Shown here piece by piece: positions 1 through 11,255 of a stretch of 64,000 bases of DNA (the first letter of the stretch is position 1; the number at the start of each line of letters is the position of its first letter). A model generated the notes under the pieces. It saw only the letters and a program-made list of their open reading frames with translations. It was not told the origin of the DNA and searched no databases. Made by a program: the position numbers and the translations under genes. This stretch comes from Viscum album (taxonomy: Eukaryota; Streptophyta; Magnoliopsida; Santalales; Viscaceae), in contig OY728158.1 in the NCBI GenBank assembly GCA_963277665.1, positions 602,354,818 to 602,418,817 of the forward strand. Direction: 5' to 3'.

Positions 1-2895
1 CTCGTATGACTCAAAGTCTCTATTATTAGTTTAAAATTGAAATTTTAGTTCAAAAAGTGTCACTCACTAAAAACCAATTAAGCAAACTAATATTGTCTTG
101 ATAAATTAGAAAAAACATTCATAATTAATTTGTGATGTGTAGGAATTAGTCTAACATAAAACTGACACATGATGTTTCTGGTATGGCTCAAAGTGTACGT
201 TTCTAGTTTAAAATGACATTTTAGTAAATAAGAAAAGTGACACAATCAAAACCAAGAAAAAACATTTGATTTTTCTCGATAATTTAGGAAAATGATACAT
301 AAATAATATTTGACATGTAGTAATTATACTCACCTCAATATGATGCACTATGTGACTGGTATGACTCAAAGTGTGTGTTTTTATTTAAAATTGACTTTAA
401 TTTTAGTAAAAAAGACAAATAACATACTCAAAATAGAGAAAATGAATTTATATTATTTTAATATTTTAGAGAAATGATCCATAAGTCATTTTTTATATGT
501 AGGAATTAGCCTCACCTCAATCCAATACACGATGTGCCCAGTTTGACTGAAAGTGTCTGTTATTAGTTTAAAATTGATATTTTAGTTAAAAAAGTGTCAC
601 TCACTAAAAACCAAGAAAACACATTTGTATTTTCTTGATAATTTATTAAAATGATTTTTAATACATTTGTGACATGTACAAATCAGTCTCATATCAAAAT
701 GATACACAATGTTATCGGTATGACTCAAAGTATGTGTTTCGAGTTTAAAATTACATTTTTGTAAAAAGCACAAGTGACATAATAAAAATCAAGTAAGCAC
801 ATTTATATTGTTTTTATACATTAGGAAAACTATCCATTGGTCATTTGGGATGTGTAGGAATCATAAGAACCTCAATCTGTTGTATGGTGTGATTGATATG
901 ACTCCAAGTGTGTCTTTTTATTTAAAATTGACACTAATTTTAGTAAAAAAGACATCTGGAATACTCAAAACCGATCAAACACATTTTTATTGTTTTTATA
1001 CTTTAGGAAAATGATTCATAATTCATTTTCGATGTGTATGAATTAGTATCACCTCAATATGATACATAATGTTTCTGTTATGACTCAAAATGTTCGTTAT
1101 GAGTTTAAAATTGACATTTTAGTTCAAAATGTTTCACTCACTGAAAACCAAGAAAACATGTTATAATTGTCTTGATAATTTAATAAAATTATTCATAAGT
1201 CATTTTTGAAGTTTATGAATTAGTTTCACATAAAACCGACACACGATGTGATCGGTATAAATCAAAGTGTATGTTTCCATTTTAAAATTAGAATTTAGTA
1301 AAAAAAAGTGACATACTCAAAACCAAGAAAATGAATTCATATTATTTTTATAATTTAGAAAAATGATCCAAATCTCATTAGATACATGTATTAATCATCC
1401 TCACCTCAATATGATGCACTGTGTAACCCGTATGACTCCAAGCGTGTGTCTTTATTTAAAATTGACATTAATTTTAGTAAAAAAGACAACTGACATACTG
1501 AAAACTCATCAAACACATTCAATTTTTTTTATAAATAAGGAAAATGATCTATAAGAAATTTTTGATTCTTGACAATCATACGCACCTCAATATGATACTT
1601 GATATGCCCGATATGACTCAAAGTATTCATTATCATTTTAAAATTAACATTTTAGTTAAAAAAGTATCACTCACTAAAAACAAAGAAAACACAGTCATAT
1701 TGTCTTTATAATTTAGTAAAATGATTCATAAGTCATTTTTTACATCTAGTAATCAGTCTCACATCAAACTGACAAACAATGTGACCGGTATGACTCAAAG
1801 TGTTTTTTTTCAGTTTAAAATGAATTTTAACTAAAAAACAAAAGTGATATACTCAAAACTGATAAAACACATTTATATTTTTTTTGAAACTATAGTAAAA
1901 TCTTCCATAATTCATTTTAGATTTGTATGAATTAGCTTCACATCAACCCGATGCATTGTGTGACCAGTATGACTCCAAGTGTGTCTTTTATCTAAAATTG
2001 ACGTTAATTATAGCAAAGAAGACAAGTAACATACTCAAAAACTGAGAAAACATACTTTTATTGTCTTTACACTTTTTTTATATTTAGGAATTATCAGCAC
2101 CTCAATCTGATACACGATGTATCTGGTATGACTCAAAGTGTTCGTAATTAGTTTAAAATTGACATTTTAGTTCAAAAAGTGCCACTCACTGAAAACTAAT
2201 AAAACACACTCGAATTGTCTTGATAATTTATGAAAATTATTCATTATTCATTTTTGATGTGTAGGAATCTGTATCACATTATACTGACACACGATGTGAC
2301 CGGTATGACTCAAAGTGAGTGTTTCCTATTTAAAATGGAATTTTAGTAAAAAAGACAAGTGACACACTAAAAAACAATAAAACACATTCAGATTGTTTTA
2401 ATAATTTATAAAAATTATCCATAAGTCATTTTTACCATGTAGGAATTAGGCTCACCTCAATGTAACTCATGGTGTGACCTGTATGACTCCAAGTGTGTCT
2501 TTTTATTCAAAATTAACATTAATTTTAGTAAAAAAGATAACTGACATACTCAAAATATAGAAAAGACATTAGTATTATTTTTATAATTTAGGGAAATGAC
2601 CCATAAGTCATTTTTGATGTGTAGTAATCAGCCTCACCTCAATCCGATGGACAATGTGACTGCTATGACTCCAAGTGTGTCTTTTTATTTAAAATTGACA
2701 TTAATTTTAGTAAAAAAAATTAACATACTGAAAACTGAGAAAATGCATTTTGATTATTTTGATACGTTATCAAAATGATCCATAAGTCATTTTTGACATG
2801 TAGGAATCTTATTAACCTCAATCCAATGCACGATGTGGACAGTATGACTCAAAGGGTCCTTCATCCATTTAAAATTGACATTTTAGTACAAAAAG
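1..2895. repeat. ~179-bp satellite array with trimeric higher-order repeat
   Basis: About 17 tandem monomers of roughly 177-181 bp, each recognisable by a GACTCAAAGTGT-like start, a TTTAAAATTGACATTTTAGT-like core, a CAAAACCAAGAAAACACATT-like stretch, and an ATGATCCATAAGTCATTTTT-like end. Starts fall near 8, 185, 363, 544, 721, 900, 1081, 1259, 1433, 1615, 1791, 1970, 2129, 2307, 2484, 2665 and 2846. Three monomer types alternate: a (a TTATTAGT stretch after the start, then AGTGTCACTCACT), b (shorter core, AAAATGACATTTTAG), and c (GACTCCAAGTGTGTCTTTTTATTT with GACATTAATTTTAG). The order is a-b-c repeated five times, then an extra c, then an a-type monomer split by the gypsy insertion. The monomer starting near 1970 lacks about 20 bp. 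Short ORFs here are chance products of the repeat. Confidence 0.93.
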
Positions 2896-3504
2896 TATAG
2901 CGACCCTCGCTTTTCATAAGTTAACATTACATTAATTTTATAGAATAATTAATATATTACACAAATAGATTCCTAAATACCATATTATCCTAACACCTAG
3001 AAACATGGAAACATAAACACCAGTACATGAGTGAGCTATATTATCTCCCACTAGGTTCTTCATGACTATCACTTTTCTTGGACACATCATACATAATTCA
3101 TATCTTCATAAATTGGGGAAAATGAAACATAAAAAGGGGTGAGATCAGATGCTTAGTAAGGGAACACAAGGGAGATATGTAAGTATAAACATGAGCATAA
3201 CGGTATGGTAATGTGATCAAAACATTAAAAGATCATACCCTACATATCAAAGGTCATAAACATGAATCATTGCATAAATATTAGTAGTTTACCAGACATG
3301 AATCATATGGGAAACAAGATCAAAATCCATGAAATAATAACATAAGAATAAGACATGGAATTTTTTAATACACATAAATATGTAATATCATTCCCTATAA
3401 GTCAATATGCATTGCTAGAACTTATGAGGGCACTTCGTGGGGACTACATATATTAGGCGGGACACACCACCTTCCCCAGTCACAGTCATATCCTTAGATC
3501 AGGT

Positions 3505-3645
3505 TCCCCCATCTTCCCATAGTGTATTGGGTTTCCCTAAATCCCCATAGGTTATTGGGTTTCCCCATCTCCCCATAGTGGATTGGGTTTCCCCATCTTC
3601 CCATAGTGGACCGAGTTTCCCCATCTTCTCATAGTGAATCAAGTT
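3505..3645. repeat. ~28-bp minisatellite inside gypsy A LTR
   Basis: Four to five imperfect tandem units built on CCCATAGTGGATTGGGTTTC followed by CCCATCTT. A shorter, more degraded version lies at the matching place in the right LTR (about 24365-24475), so the array predates the insertion of A. Confidence 0.75.
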
Positions 3646-6600
3646 TGTCAACTTGAATCCCATAATTATCTCATGAGATATAAATCTTTACCCAATGCAT
3701 TAGAGGGAGATATAGGTCTCACCCATCTCATAATAAAATCATACGTACATGTGAAAAAAGTCATAAAAAATCATATTATAACCCATGAAATTAAATGGGT
3801 ATCATAAACATATAATCATATCATAACCTATGAAAAAATTGATAGGTTTCATAATCATTTCATCAAAATCATAACCCATGAAAATAAGCGAGTTTCATAA
3901 GAATATAACCTATAAAAAAGAAATTGGTTTTATAGACATATAACCCATGAAAGAGAAATAGGTTTCATAAATATCGTTCCATAAAAACATATACCATTCA
4001 GAGAAAGAATATGAATGGAACATTTAGATAATTTTCCCAAAAAGGCATGAATAACACCAATAAATGTCATCTTATATGGAGAATAATTTTGAAATATATT
4101 TTAAAATAATTTCTAGAGGAAAATATCCTTTGTTCTTTGAAAATTTCTTTTTAAAACATAAAACCTTTTGAAAACCATTTTATTTGAAAATAAACTTGAA
4201 AACTTATAAAGAAAGCTTGAAAATTTCTTGAAAACCATTTCTTTTAAAACACTTTTAAAACTTATAAAGGATTATTTTAAGACCATAAAAAATTTTTAAA
4301 GTTATTTTTCTTTGAAAATTATCTTAAAATATCATCTTTAAAAACTTTTTTTAAAACATTTTTGAAAAATTGAATTTTGAAATTCATGGCATGTGTCTCA
4401 AAGAAGGAAAGTTGAGACAAAACTATTTTACTGATTTGGTAACTTTTGAAACATAAACCCCATGAAATAGATATAATCAAATGTATATGTGAATACCCAT
4501 ATATTTAATTATAGTAACCATATAATATATTCATGCGCAATATATGCACTACACAAAAGAAATGAGTGGTGGATAAGGCATAAATCTCATAGAAATAAAA
4601 GTGAGACTAGAAATCCCCTTACTTTATGTCTTGACTCTCATCGTACTCATAAAAAACTTCTCTATAATAAATATAAGTTTATTATATATCTTTTACATAA
4701 CCATATTACTATATAAAATACCATATATGGATTTATATCACCCACTTATTAACACTTCCATGTCAAGATTTCGCTTCGGATAATATCTGCTTTGTTCTTC
4801 ATACATGTTTTGACTTATTATTCTCAATCATCTTACTTAGATGATTATTTACTTATTTAAAAAATGTAAAACATGATATAAATTTCATATTTATTCATTA
4901 TATATTTATTTAAAGTAATCTATAACATTTAGAAAGATGAAATGTAATACACCATTCATGGAGACGGTAGGCCGTAAATACACATGAACGATATTTCTGT
5001 TTTATTGTTATATTGAAAGAAATAAATTAAATGAAATATATATATATATATCATAATTTCATTAGAATTATTATATCATATATATCATATAATTTCAATA
5101 AACCATTCCTTAATACATTCCTTGTAGAGTGTGAATGAATCACATCGCTTTGAGGAGGCTTTAATCCACACTTCCCCAAATGAAATTATTGTAATTACAC
5201 AAAATGAAAATCATGAAGGTTTAAGTTATATAATAGTTCCATAAGTTTAAATACATTATAAATATAATATATATCATATAAAAATAGAGTTTCCATCAAA
5301 AGTTTCAACCATGAGAGGTGGTAATGAAAAAAAGAACAACATCATTTCATGAAGCGATAGTTCACCACACACAAGAATGGTAAGTTTGTTACCCATTAGA
5401 TGAAAGTGTGTGTAAGTGTAGGTAGAAACCTTATAATAAAATTAAATCAGTATATTGATGTTATTGAGGTTATTATATAAGAATGGGATAAGAATATTTG
5501 AGGTGTGACATCCTGCCTCATCACATTGGCTTGAGAAGGCGGTGGAAGGTTACTTGGCCTTAGGCGACATCCCGAAGATGCCAAAGTTTGGAAATAAATG
5601 CCAAATAGATTCAATATACTTGGGGGACAATTTTCCCTTTTAAAATTAAAATAACGAACCAAAAAACCATAATCAAATAAAACACTACATGATTCCTCAT
5701 AAAAATGAAAGACAACTCAAATATTTCATTTATATCAAACCAACCAAAGTGTACCACAATTAAAGACAAACTAACATCAATGTAAACAACAGAAGATAAA
5801 CTACAAGTCTCAATGAAAAGCACATATCTTCAAGGCGTAACATGTTGGACCCAAGGGGATTATTTGATGGAACTAGAGAATGGTTTGTGTTTGTTTTCAA
5901 TTCACAATTATTTTATCAAGGGGGTTTCAAGATAATGATTCTTATAGTACACGTCGAAGAAGGTGTTTAAGGTGGTGTAGTTTCCTAGTGTTTTCTAAAT
6001 TTTTGGGCTTCAAAATCGGTACTTTATTATTTTTTCAAAGGACTGTTTTATGCAAAGGAGTATGAAAATATTAGTTTATGGACCATGAAGGATTGTTCGT
6101 AGACTACAAAGGAGGTACATGGGTATGTGAAGAAAAATAGAAAAAGTAGGATTTTTTCATAGCGGTGCTACGTGGTCGTAAAGGGAGATACATAGATCAT
6201 GAATGAAAACTGATTCAAGGGAAAAATATAGTTCAAAGGAAGGTTCACAGTACATGGAAGGAAAACAGTTTTCTAGATAGATTTTCATTGGAAAAAGCAA
6301 GGTGAAGATCAGTTCATGTAAGAGTACAACCTCTGTGAGGGAAGAGTGGTGGTACATGGAATGTGTAGGGAAAATGGTTTGCAGGAGATGCACGGTACGC
6401 GGTAAAGGAGGTTTCATATTGAAGATTTGGTAAATCTCAGTTTAGAAGATGATGCAGAACTATTTTCCTTTATAAGGAGAAATAATCCCTTCATTAGGGC
6501 ATGACACTAAGATTAAAAATTTGGGAGGAATTCAGTGAATTCCAAAGTGGTTAATGGGAAGACAAACTCATGAAGGAGTTTCCAATTAAAAATTTGGAGT

Positions 6601-7162
6601 AAGTTGATGAAGTTTGAAGTGGTTTGCAGGAAGACATGTCCATGTAGGAGAGGTAGTATGTGGAGGAATCTCTTACAGATTGTGAAAGAGAGGTGTTTCA
6701 AAGAGGAATAATTCATTCGTAAAGCAATATAGAACACAGAAGGAGAGGTGGTTCATGAAGCACTCGTAGTACGTGGTGTAGTTTGGTACAAGAAGTAAGA
6801 AGGACAGTTTTCAGAGGACAAGTTGATGAATGAATATTAGGTGGAAAAGTAGATTACATCGATAGGGGAAAATTACTTCAAAATAAAATCTATCTATAGT
6901 TAGGGATGGATGATTTAATTAAAACCCATTGAAGAAACCTTTAAGTTGATAAACTGAGTTCATATTCTTCCCAAAGTAGTGAGAAAGGGGGAGTCAATGG
7001 TAGTGATCCTGTTGTACATCTCGAACCTCTCGTTGTTTGATTTTCATGATCACAATCACTTTCATTTTTATCTAACATTGTGTTTTAAGTGTTTGTGTTG
7101 ATAGGCATTTGATTGCCAAGAAGTTGACCAAGGAAGAGGCAGAAATGGACTGAAATTCAGTC

Positions 7163-7470
7163 CACCGGCCGACCGGTGGCTTCACCACCGGCCAGCCGGT
7201 GGCACCCAGACTCAAGGGGTAGCTACTGCCTCCCCACCGGTCGACCGGTGGATCTGCCACCGGTCGACCTGTGGCACCCAGCTCAAATAGTGTTTGCTAC
7301 TGTCTCCTCACCGGTCGACCGGTAGAGCCTGGATCAAGACTCTTCCTCTCTACCAAGGCACCGGCCAGCCGGTGGAGATGTACCGGTCAGCCGGTGGCCC
7401 CTGGACAAGAATCCTATGCCTTTTTGCACACACCGGCCAGCCGGTGGGACTGTACCGGCCAGCCGGTGGA
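7163..7470. repeat. Array of nine near-palindromic CACCGGYCRRCCGGTGG motifs in the D LTR U3
   Basis: Nine copies of a 17-bp imperfect palindrome occur at about 7164, 7187, 7236, 7258, 7309, 7360, 7382, 7431 and 7454. They fall in four close pairs about 22 bp apart plus one single copy. Centres read GGCCGACCGG, GGCCAGCCGG, GGTCGACCGG or GGTCAGCCGG. The same array is in the 3' LTR (about 10116-10423). It lies 100-400 bp upstream of the TATA box, where promoter or enhancer sites would be expected; that role is inference. Confidence 0.85.
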
Positions 7471-7576
7471 TCCAGTCAAACTAGCCGTTGGGCTTTTGAC
7501 CAGCCTGTCCACTTGGCTCCCAACGGCTCTCTAAGCCTCTCCAACGGCTCCGAAGCCTCCCCAAGGGTTCCATGCC

Positions 7577-7584
7577 TATAAATA
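7577..7584 (+). promoter_or_regulatory. TATA box of the copia D LTR promoter
   Basis: TATAAATA in the context CCTATAAATAAAGG, mid-LTR, downstream of the palindromic array. Transcription would begin around 7605-7615, dividing U3 from R. The 3' LTR has the same box near 10530. Confidence 0.7.
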
Positions 7585-8303
7585 AAGGCCAAGGAAGCCC
7601 CGGACACTAACCGGAACACTTGTGAAGCCAACGGACATATTTTGGATCAATTGGCCAACCTCCGGCGACTTCCTTCAAAGGAACCCCAAGAGCTCCAACA
7701 ACTTCCACATCCAAGGAGCTCCACTCAAGAAGCTTGGGAGAGCACGCCCATCAACTCCATCATCCATTGGCGCCCGAGTCTTCCCAATTACGGGTTTTAT
7801 TGCATTTATTTTTTTTGAGCTTAAAATTGGGTTTGTGCCTACAAACCCCAACCCTTTTCTCTTCCCCCCTTCTTTTGGGTTTCACACCACCACTAAGGTG
7901 TGAAGAGGTTGTCAAGCCTTACCTTGTAAAAGGCTTGAGATCGGTGAGCTAGTCTTCACCCGTAAAAAGACTAGTGGGTTATTGCTTAACCATTAAAAGC
8001 ATTGGGTTCTTGCTAAACCACAAAAGCAAGCTGTAATAGGTCCTAGTGCTACCTCAAAGACTAGTGGGTTTCTTGCTAAAACCATTGAAAAGCAAGCGGT
8101 AGGAATCTCTCAACGGTTGAGTTGGGAGCGGAGACGTAGGCCGGGTTTTGGCCAAACTCCGTTATCAATTTGCGTGTCTTGCCTCTTTTATTTCCGCTGC
8201 ATTTTTTACTTTGATTTTAATTTGTTTATCAATTTTTTAAAAGGCAATTCACCCCCCCTCTTGCCATCATTCCCTCCTTGGGGTGTTCTTCCGACCCAAC
8301 AAT

Positions 8304-8314
8304 TGGTATCAAAG
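8304..8314 (+). other. Copia D primer-binding site (initiator-Met tRNA type)
   Basis: TGGTATCAAAG begins two bases after the end of the 5' LTR. It matches TGGTATCAGAG, the complement of the plant initiator-Met tRNA 3' end, at all but one position. Confidence 0.85.
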
Positions 8315-8364
8315 GACGTATTTGAATAATTCCCTAACCGGTTTCAAATTAAAGATCCTTTTTG

Positions 8365-9531
8365 ATGGCTTCTACCGCTTCAACCTCTTACGCCCCCGAA
8401 GGCTATTCATTGGGTCGTGCTCCATTTTTTGATGGAACCGACTATTCTTTTTGGAAAACCCGCATGACTACATTTCTTAAAAGCATTGGTTTTTCTATTT
8501 TTAAAATTGTCATGCATGGTTATACTCTCTCTAGTCTAGATGAATCTCAATGGACCCCCAATGACATTGCTTATTTTGAGCTTGATGGAAAAGCCATGAA
8601 CGCTCTTCATTGTGGTCTTGACCGTAATGTATTTGATTGTATTTCTTCTTGCACTACTTCTTATGATATTTGGAAATTGTTAGAACTAACCTATGAAGGT
8701 ACTAGCGAGGATCCAAAGCAAGAATCCGATCAAAAGCGAGAATCCGATCAAAAGCAAGAACCCGACGAAAAGATCAAGCCCGTTTGCCCACCTCACAAGA
8801 AAAGGGCCAAGAAGAAGAAGAAGAAGGCTTTAAAGAAAACATGGAGTGATAGCTCCTCCTTCTCTTCCTTCTCCTCGAGCGACAATGGTAATAATTGCCT
8901 AATGGCAAAACATGAGGTATCTTCCTCCTCTTCCTCCTCTTCCTCCTCTAGTTCTTCAAATTCTTTAAATCATTTATCTTATGAAGAACTCTCACATGCT
9001 AGAGATCAACTAGAAAAAGGTTTTCATGAACTATCTTCAAAATTTGTTGCTTTGAAAAAGTCTTTCAAAAAACTCTCCTCCGAAAAAGAACAACTTCTCA
9101 AAGAGAAGGAGGAGATGTCCCTTAAAATCCAAAATTTTCCAAATGTTGATTCCATGGAATCAACCATCAAAGACCTTAGGGAGACCCTTGCTAAGTTCAC
9201 CCAAGGGGAACAAAATTTGAACAATCTCCTTGGTTCTCAACGTGTTTCTAGAACCACACACGGACTTGGCTACACCAACCGAGCTTCCTCCTCCCATGCA
9301 CCCACTATTTTTGTAAGGGGGAGCTCCGAATTTAAATTTTGTAATTATTGCAAAAAACCCGGGCACCTTATTTATGAATGTAATTGTAAAAATGCCCGTT
9401 ATGGCCAACCCAAGTCTTTTTACTTTTCCGATGAATTTTATAGGAGAAGACCCGCTATGAGACAAGTTTGGATTGAAAAATCCCTTCTTGCGAGTCTCTC
9501 CGGGCCAAAATTTATTTCCTTCCCCCGGTGA
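8365..9531 (+). CDS. gag: Gag of copia D, internally shortened, with CCHC zinc knuckle
   Basis: Intact 388-codon ORF. I use the ATG at 8365; the frame opens one codon earlier with TTG. It encodes a capsid/nucleocapsid protein that should package element RNA in cytoplasmic particles. The N-terminus (about residues 15-40, FFDGTDYSFWKTRM) is the copia Gag start, followed by the first part of the UBN2 domain to about residue 112 (YDIWKLLELTYEG). The rest of UBN2, normally some 100 residues, is missing: the protein passes straight into a Lys/Glu-rich stretch with two near-identical ESDQK units, a Ser run (about 190-200), then a probable coiled coil (about 215-285). A CX2CX4HX4C knuckle, CNYCKKPGHLIYEC, starts at residue 326. 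The ORF ends before any pol domain. Confidence 0.92.
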   Translation: MASTASTSYAPEGYSLGRAPFFDGTDYSFWKTRMTTFLKSIGFSIFKIVMHGYTLSSLDESQWTPNDIAYFELDGKAMNALHCGLDRNVFDCISSCTTSYDIWKLLELTYEGTSEDPKQESDQKRESDQKQEPDEKIKPVCPPHKKRAKKKKKKALKKTWSDSSSFSSFSSSDNGNNCLMAKHEVSSSSSSSSSSSSSNSLNHLSYEELSHARDQLEKGFHELSSKFVALKKSFKKLSSEKEQLLKEKEEMSLKIQNFPNVDSMESTIKDLRETLAKFTQGEQNLNNLLGSQRVSRTTHGLGYTNRASSSHAPTIFVRGSSEFKFCNYCKKPGHLIYECNCKNARYGQPKSFYFSDEFYRRRPAMRQVWIEKSLLASLSGPKFISFPR

Positions 9532-9962
9532 TTTATTGTTCTTATTTAGGGGGAGTTAGGTTCTTTTAAGCCTTTTTGTGAATTAAAAATTTCATTCAAA
9601 ATTCTCATTTCAAATTTTTTATTCAAAACTTTCGATTCAATCTTTCATTTTCAACTCTTGGTTTCAATTGGTTTTTGATTCAAAACTTTCAATTCAAACT
9701 GTTATTCAAATTTTCAATTCAAATTTCAAATTTCAATTGATTTTCAAATCTCAAATCTTGTTTTTCAACGCTTTCCCTCAATCAAGTTTTATGCCCCACT
9801 CTATTTTGATAATCACAAAGGGGGAGAATTTCTTGATTGATTGGGGGAGAAACTTTTTTGATCATGCTTTGCTTTACATTTCATTTTATTTAAGCATTCC
9901 TTTCAATTCATGTTTTTACTTTAATTGTTTAAGTGATTGTGATCATCAAAATAGGGGGAGAT
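9532..9962 (+). other. Copia D 3' non-coding region and polypurine tract
   Basis: Contains no pol sequence. It holds TTCAA/AATTTCAAA-type simple repetition (about 9590-9760) and four GGGGGAG boxes (9549, 9820, 9843 and 9954). The last, AATAGGGGGAGAT, directly precedes the 3' LTR and is the polypurine tract. The upstream boxes may be extra purine tracts. Confidence 0.8.
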
Positions 9963-11255
9963 TGTTGTACATCTCGAACCTCTCGTTGTTTGATTTTCAT
10001 GATCACAATCACTTTCATTTTTATCTAACATTGTGTTTTAAGTGTTTGTGTTGATAGGCATTTGATTGCCAAGAAGTTGACCAAGGAAGAGGCAGAAATG
10101 GACTGAAATTCAGTCCACCGGCCGACCGGTGGCTTCACCACCGGCCAGCCGGTGGCACCCAGACTCAAGGGGTAGCTACTGCCTCCCCACCGGTCGACCG
10201 GTGGATCTGCCACCGGTCGACCTGTGGCACCCAGCTCAAATAGTGTTTGCTACTGTCTCCTCACCGGTCGACCGGTAGAGCCTGGATCAAGACTCTTCCT
10301 CTCTACCAAGGCACCGGCCAGCCGGTGGAGATGTACCGGTCAGACGGTGGCCCCTGGACAAGAATCCTATGCCTTTTTGCACACACCGGCCAGCCGGTGG
10401 GACTGTACCGGCCAGCCGGTGGATCCAGTCAAACTAGCCGTTGGGCTTTTGACCAGCCTGTCCACTTGGCTCCCAACGGCTCTCTAAGCCTCTCCAACGG
10501 CTCCGAAGCCTCCCCAAGGGTTCCATGCCTATAAATAAAGGCCAAGGAAGCCCCGGACACTAACCGGAACACTTGTGAAGCCAACGGACATATTTTGGAT
10601 CAATTGGCCAACCTCCGGCGACTTCCTTCAAAGGAACCCCAAGAGCTCCAACAACTTCCACATCCAAGGAGCTCCACTCAAGAAGCTTGGGAGAGCACGC
10701 CCATCAACTCCATCATCCATTGGCGCCCGAGTCTTCCCAATTACGGGTTTTATTGCATTTATTTTTTTTGAGCTTAAAATTGGGTTTGTGCCTACAAACC
10801 CCAACCCTTTTCTCTTCCCCCCTTCTTTTGGGTTTCACACCACCACTAAGGTGTGAAGAGGTTGTCAAGCCTTACCTTGTAAAAGGCTTGAGATCGGTGA
10901 GCTAGTCTTCACCCGTAAAAAGACTAGTGGGTTATTGCTTAACCATTAAAAGCATTGGGTTCTTGCTAAACCACAAAAGCAAGCTGTAATAGGTCCTAGT
11001 GCTACCTCAAAGACTAGTGGGTTTCTTGCTAAAACCATTGAAAAGCAAGCGGTAGGAATCTCTCAACGGTTGAGTTGGGAGCGGAGACGTAGGCCGGGTT
11101 TTGGCCGAACTCCGTTATCAATTTGCGTGTCTTGCCTCTTTTATTTCCGCTGCATTTTTTACTTTGATTTTAATTTGTTTATCAATTTTTTAAAAGGCAA
11201 TTCACCCCCCCCTCTTGCCATCATTCCCTCCTTGGGGTGTTCTTCCGACCCAACA
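9963..11255 (+). repeat. Copia D 3' LTR
   Basis: Nearly identical to 7010-8301, with two substitutions and one inserted C. One substitution hits a palindromic motif (GGTCAGCCGG to GGTCAGACGG). It ends CCAACA and is followed by the GATCC duplication. Confidence 0.96.

Larger units (their letters stand above)
7010..8301 (+). repeat. Copia D 5' LTR
   Basis: Begins TGTTGTACATC and ends CCGACCCAACA. It contains nine near-palindromic CCGG-rich motifs, a TATA box and, after it, a C-rich stretch near the 3' end (CACCCCCCC). GC content is well above the surrounding AT-rich DNA. The several short ORFs inside it are mirrored in the other LTR and are not genes. Confidence 0.96.
7010..11255 (+). mobile_element. 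Copia D: young, gag-only, non-autonomous LTR retrotransposon
   Basis: Complete 4246-bp element with LTRs of 1292 bp (7010-8301) and 1293 bp (9963-11255), both starting TGTTGTACATC and ending CCGACCCAACA, and a perfect 5-bp target duplication GATCC (7005-7009, 11256-11260). I find two substitutions (CAGCCGG/CAGACGG and GGCCAAAC/GGCCGAAC) plus one extra C in a C run between the LTRs, so the insertion is recent. It has an initiator-Met-type primer site, one intact gag ORF and a polypurine tract, but no protease, integrase, RT or RNase H. It would need pol enzymes from a related element. It interrupts insertion C. Confidence 0.96.

Noticed and set aside
808..2778. Similar ORFs of 60-68 codons recurring in the first 3 kb
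   Set aside because: Type-c satellite monomers translated in the same phase. They share sequence because of tandem repetition, not protein selection.
1..2895. A CRISPR array, because of regularly spaced repeats
   Set aside because: The whole ~179-bp unit is repeated with no unique spacers, and the context is a plant genome.
7072..8329. Several ORFs of 60-95 codons in the D LTR region, repeated at 10025-11285
   Set aside because: They are the two LTR copies of copia D. The frames overlap on both strands and arise from the CCGG-rich motifs; no domain is visible.
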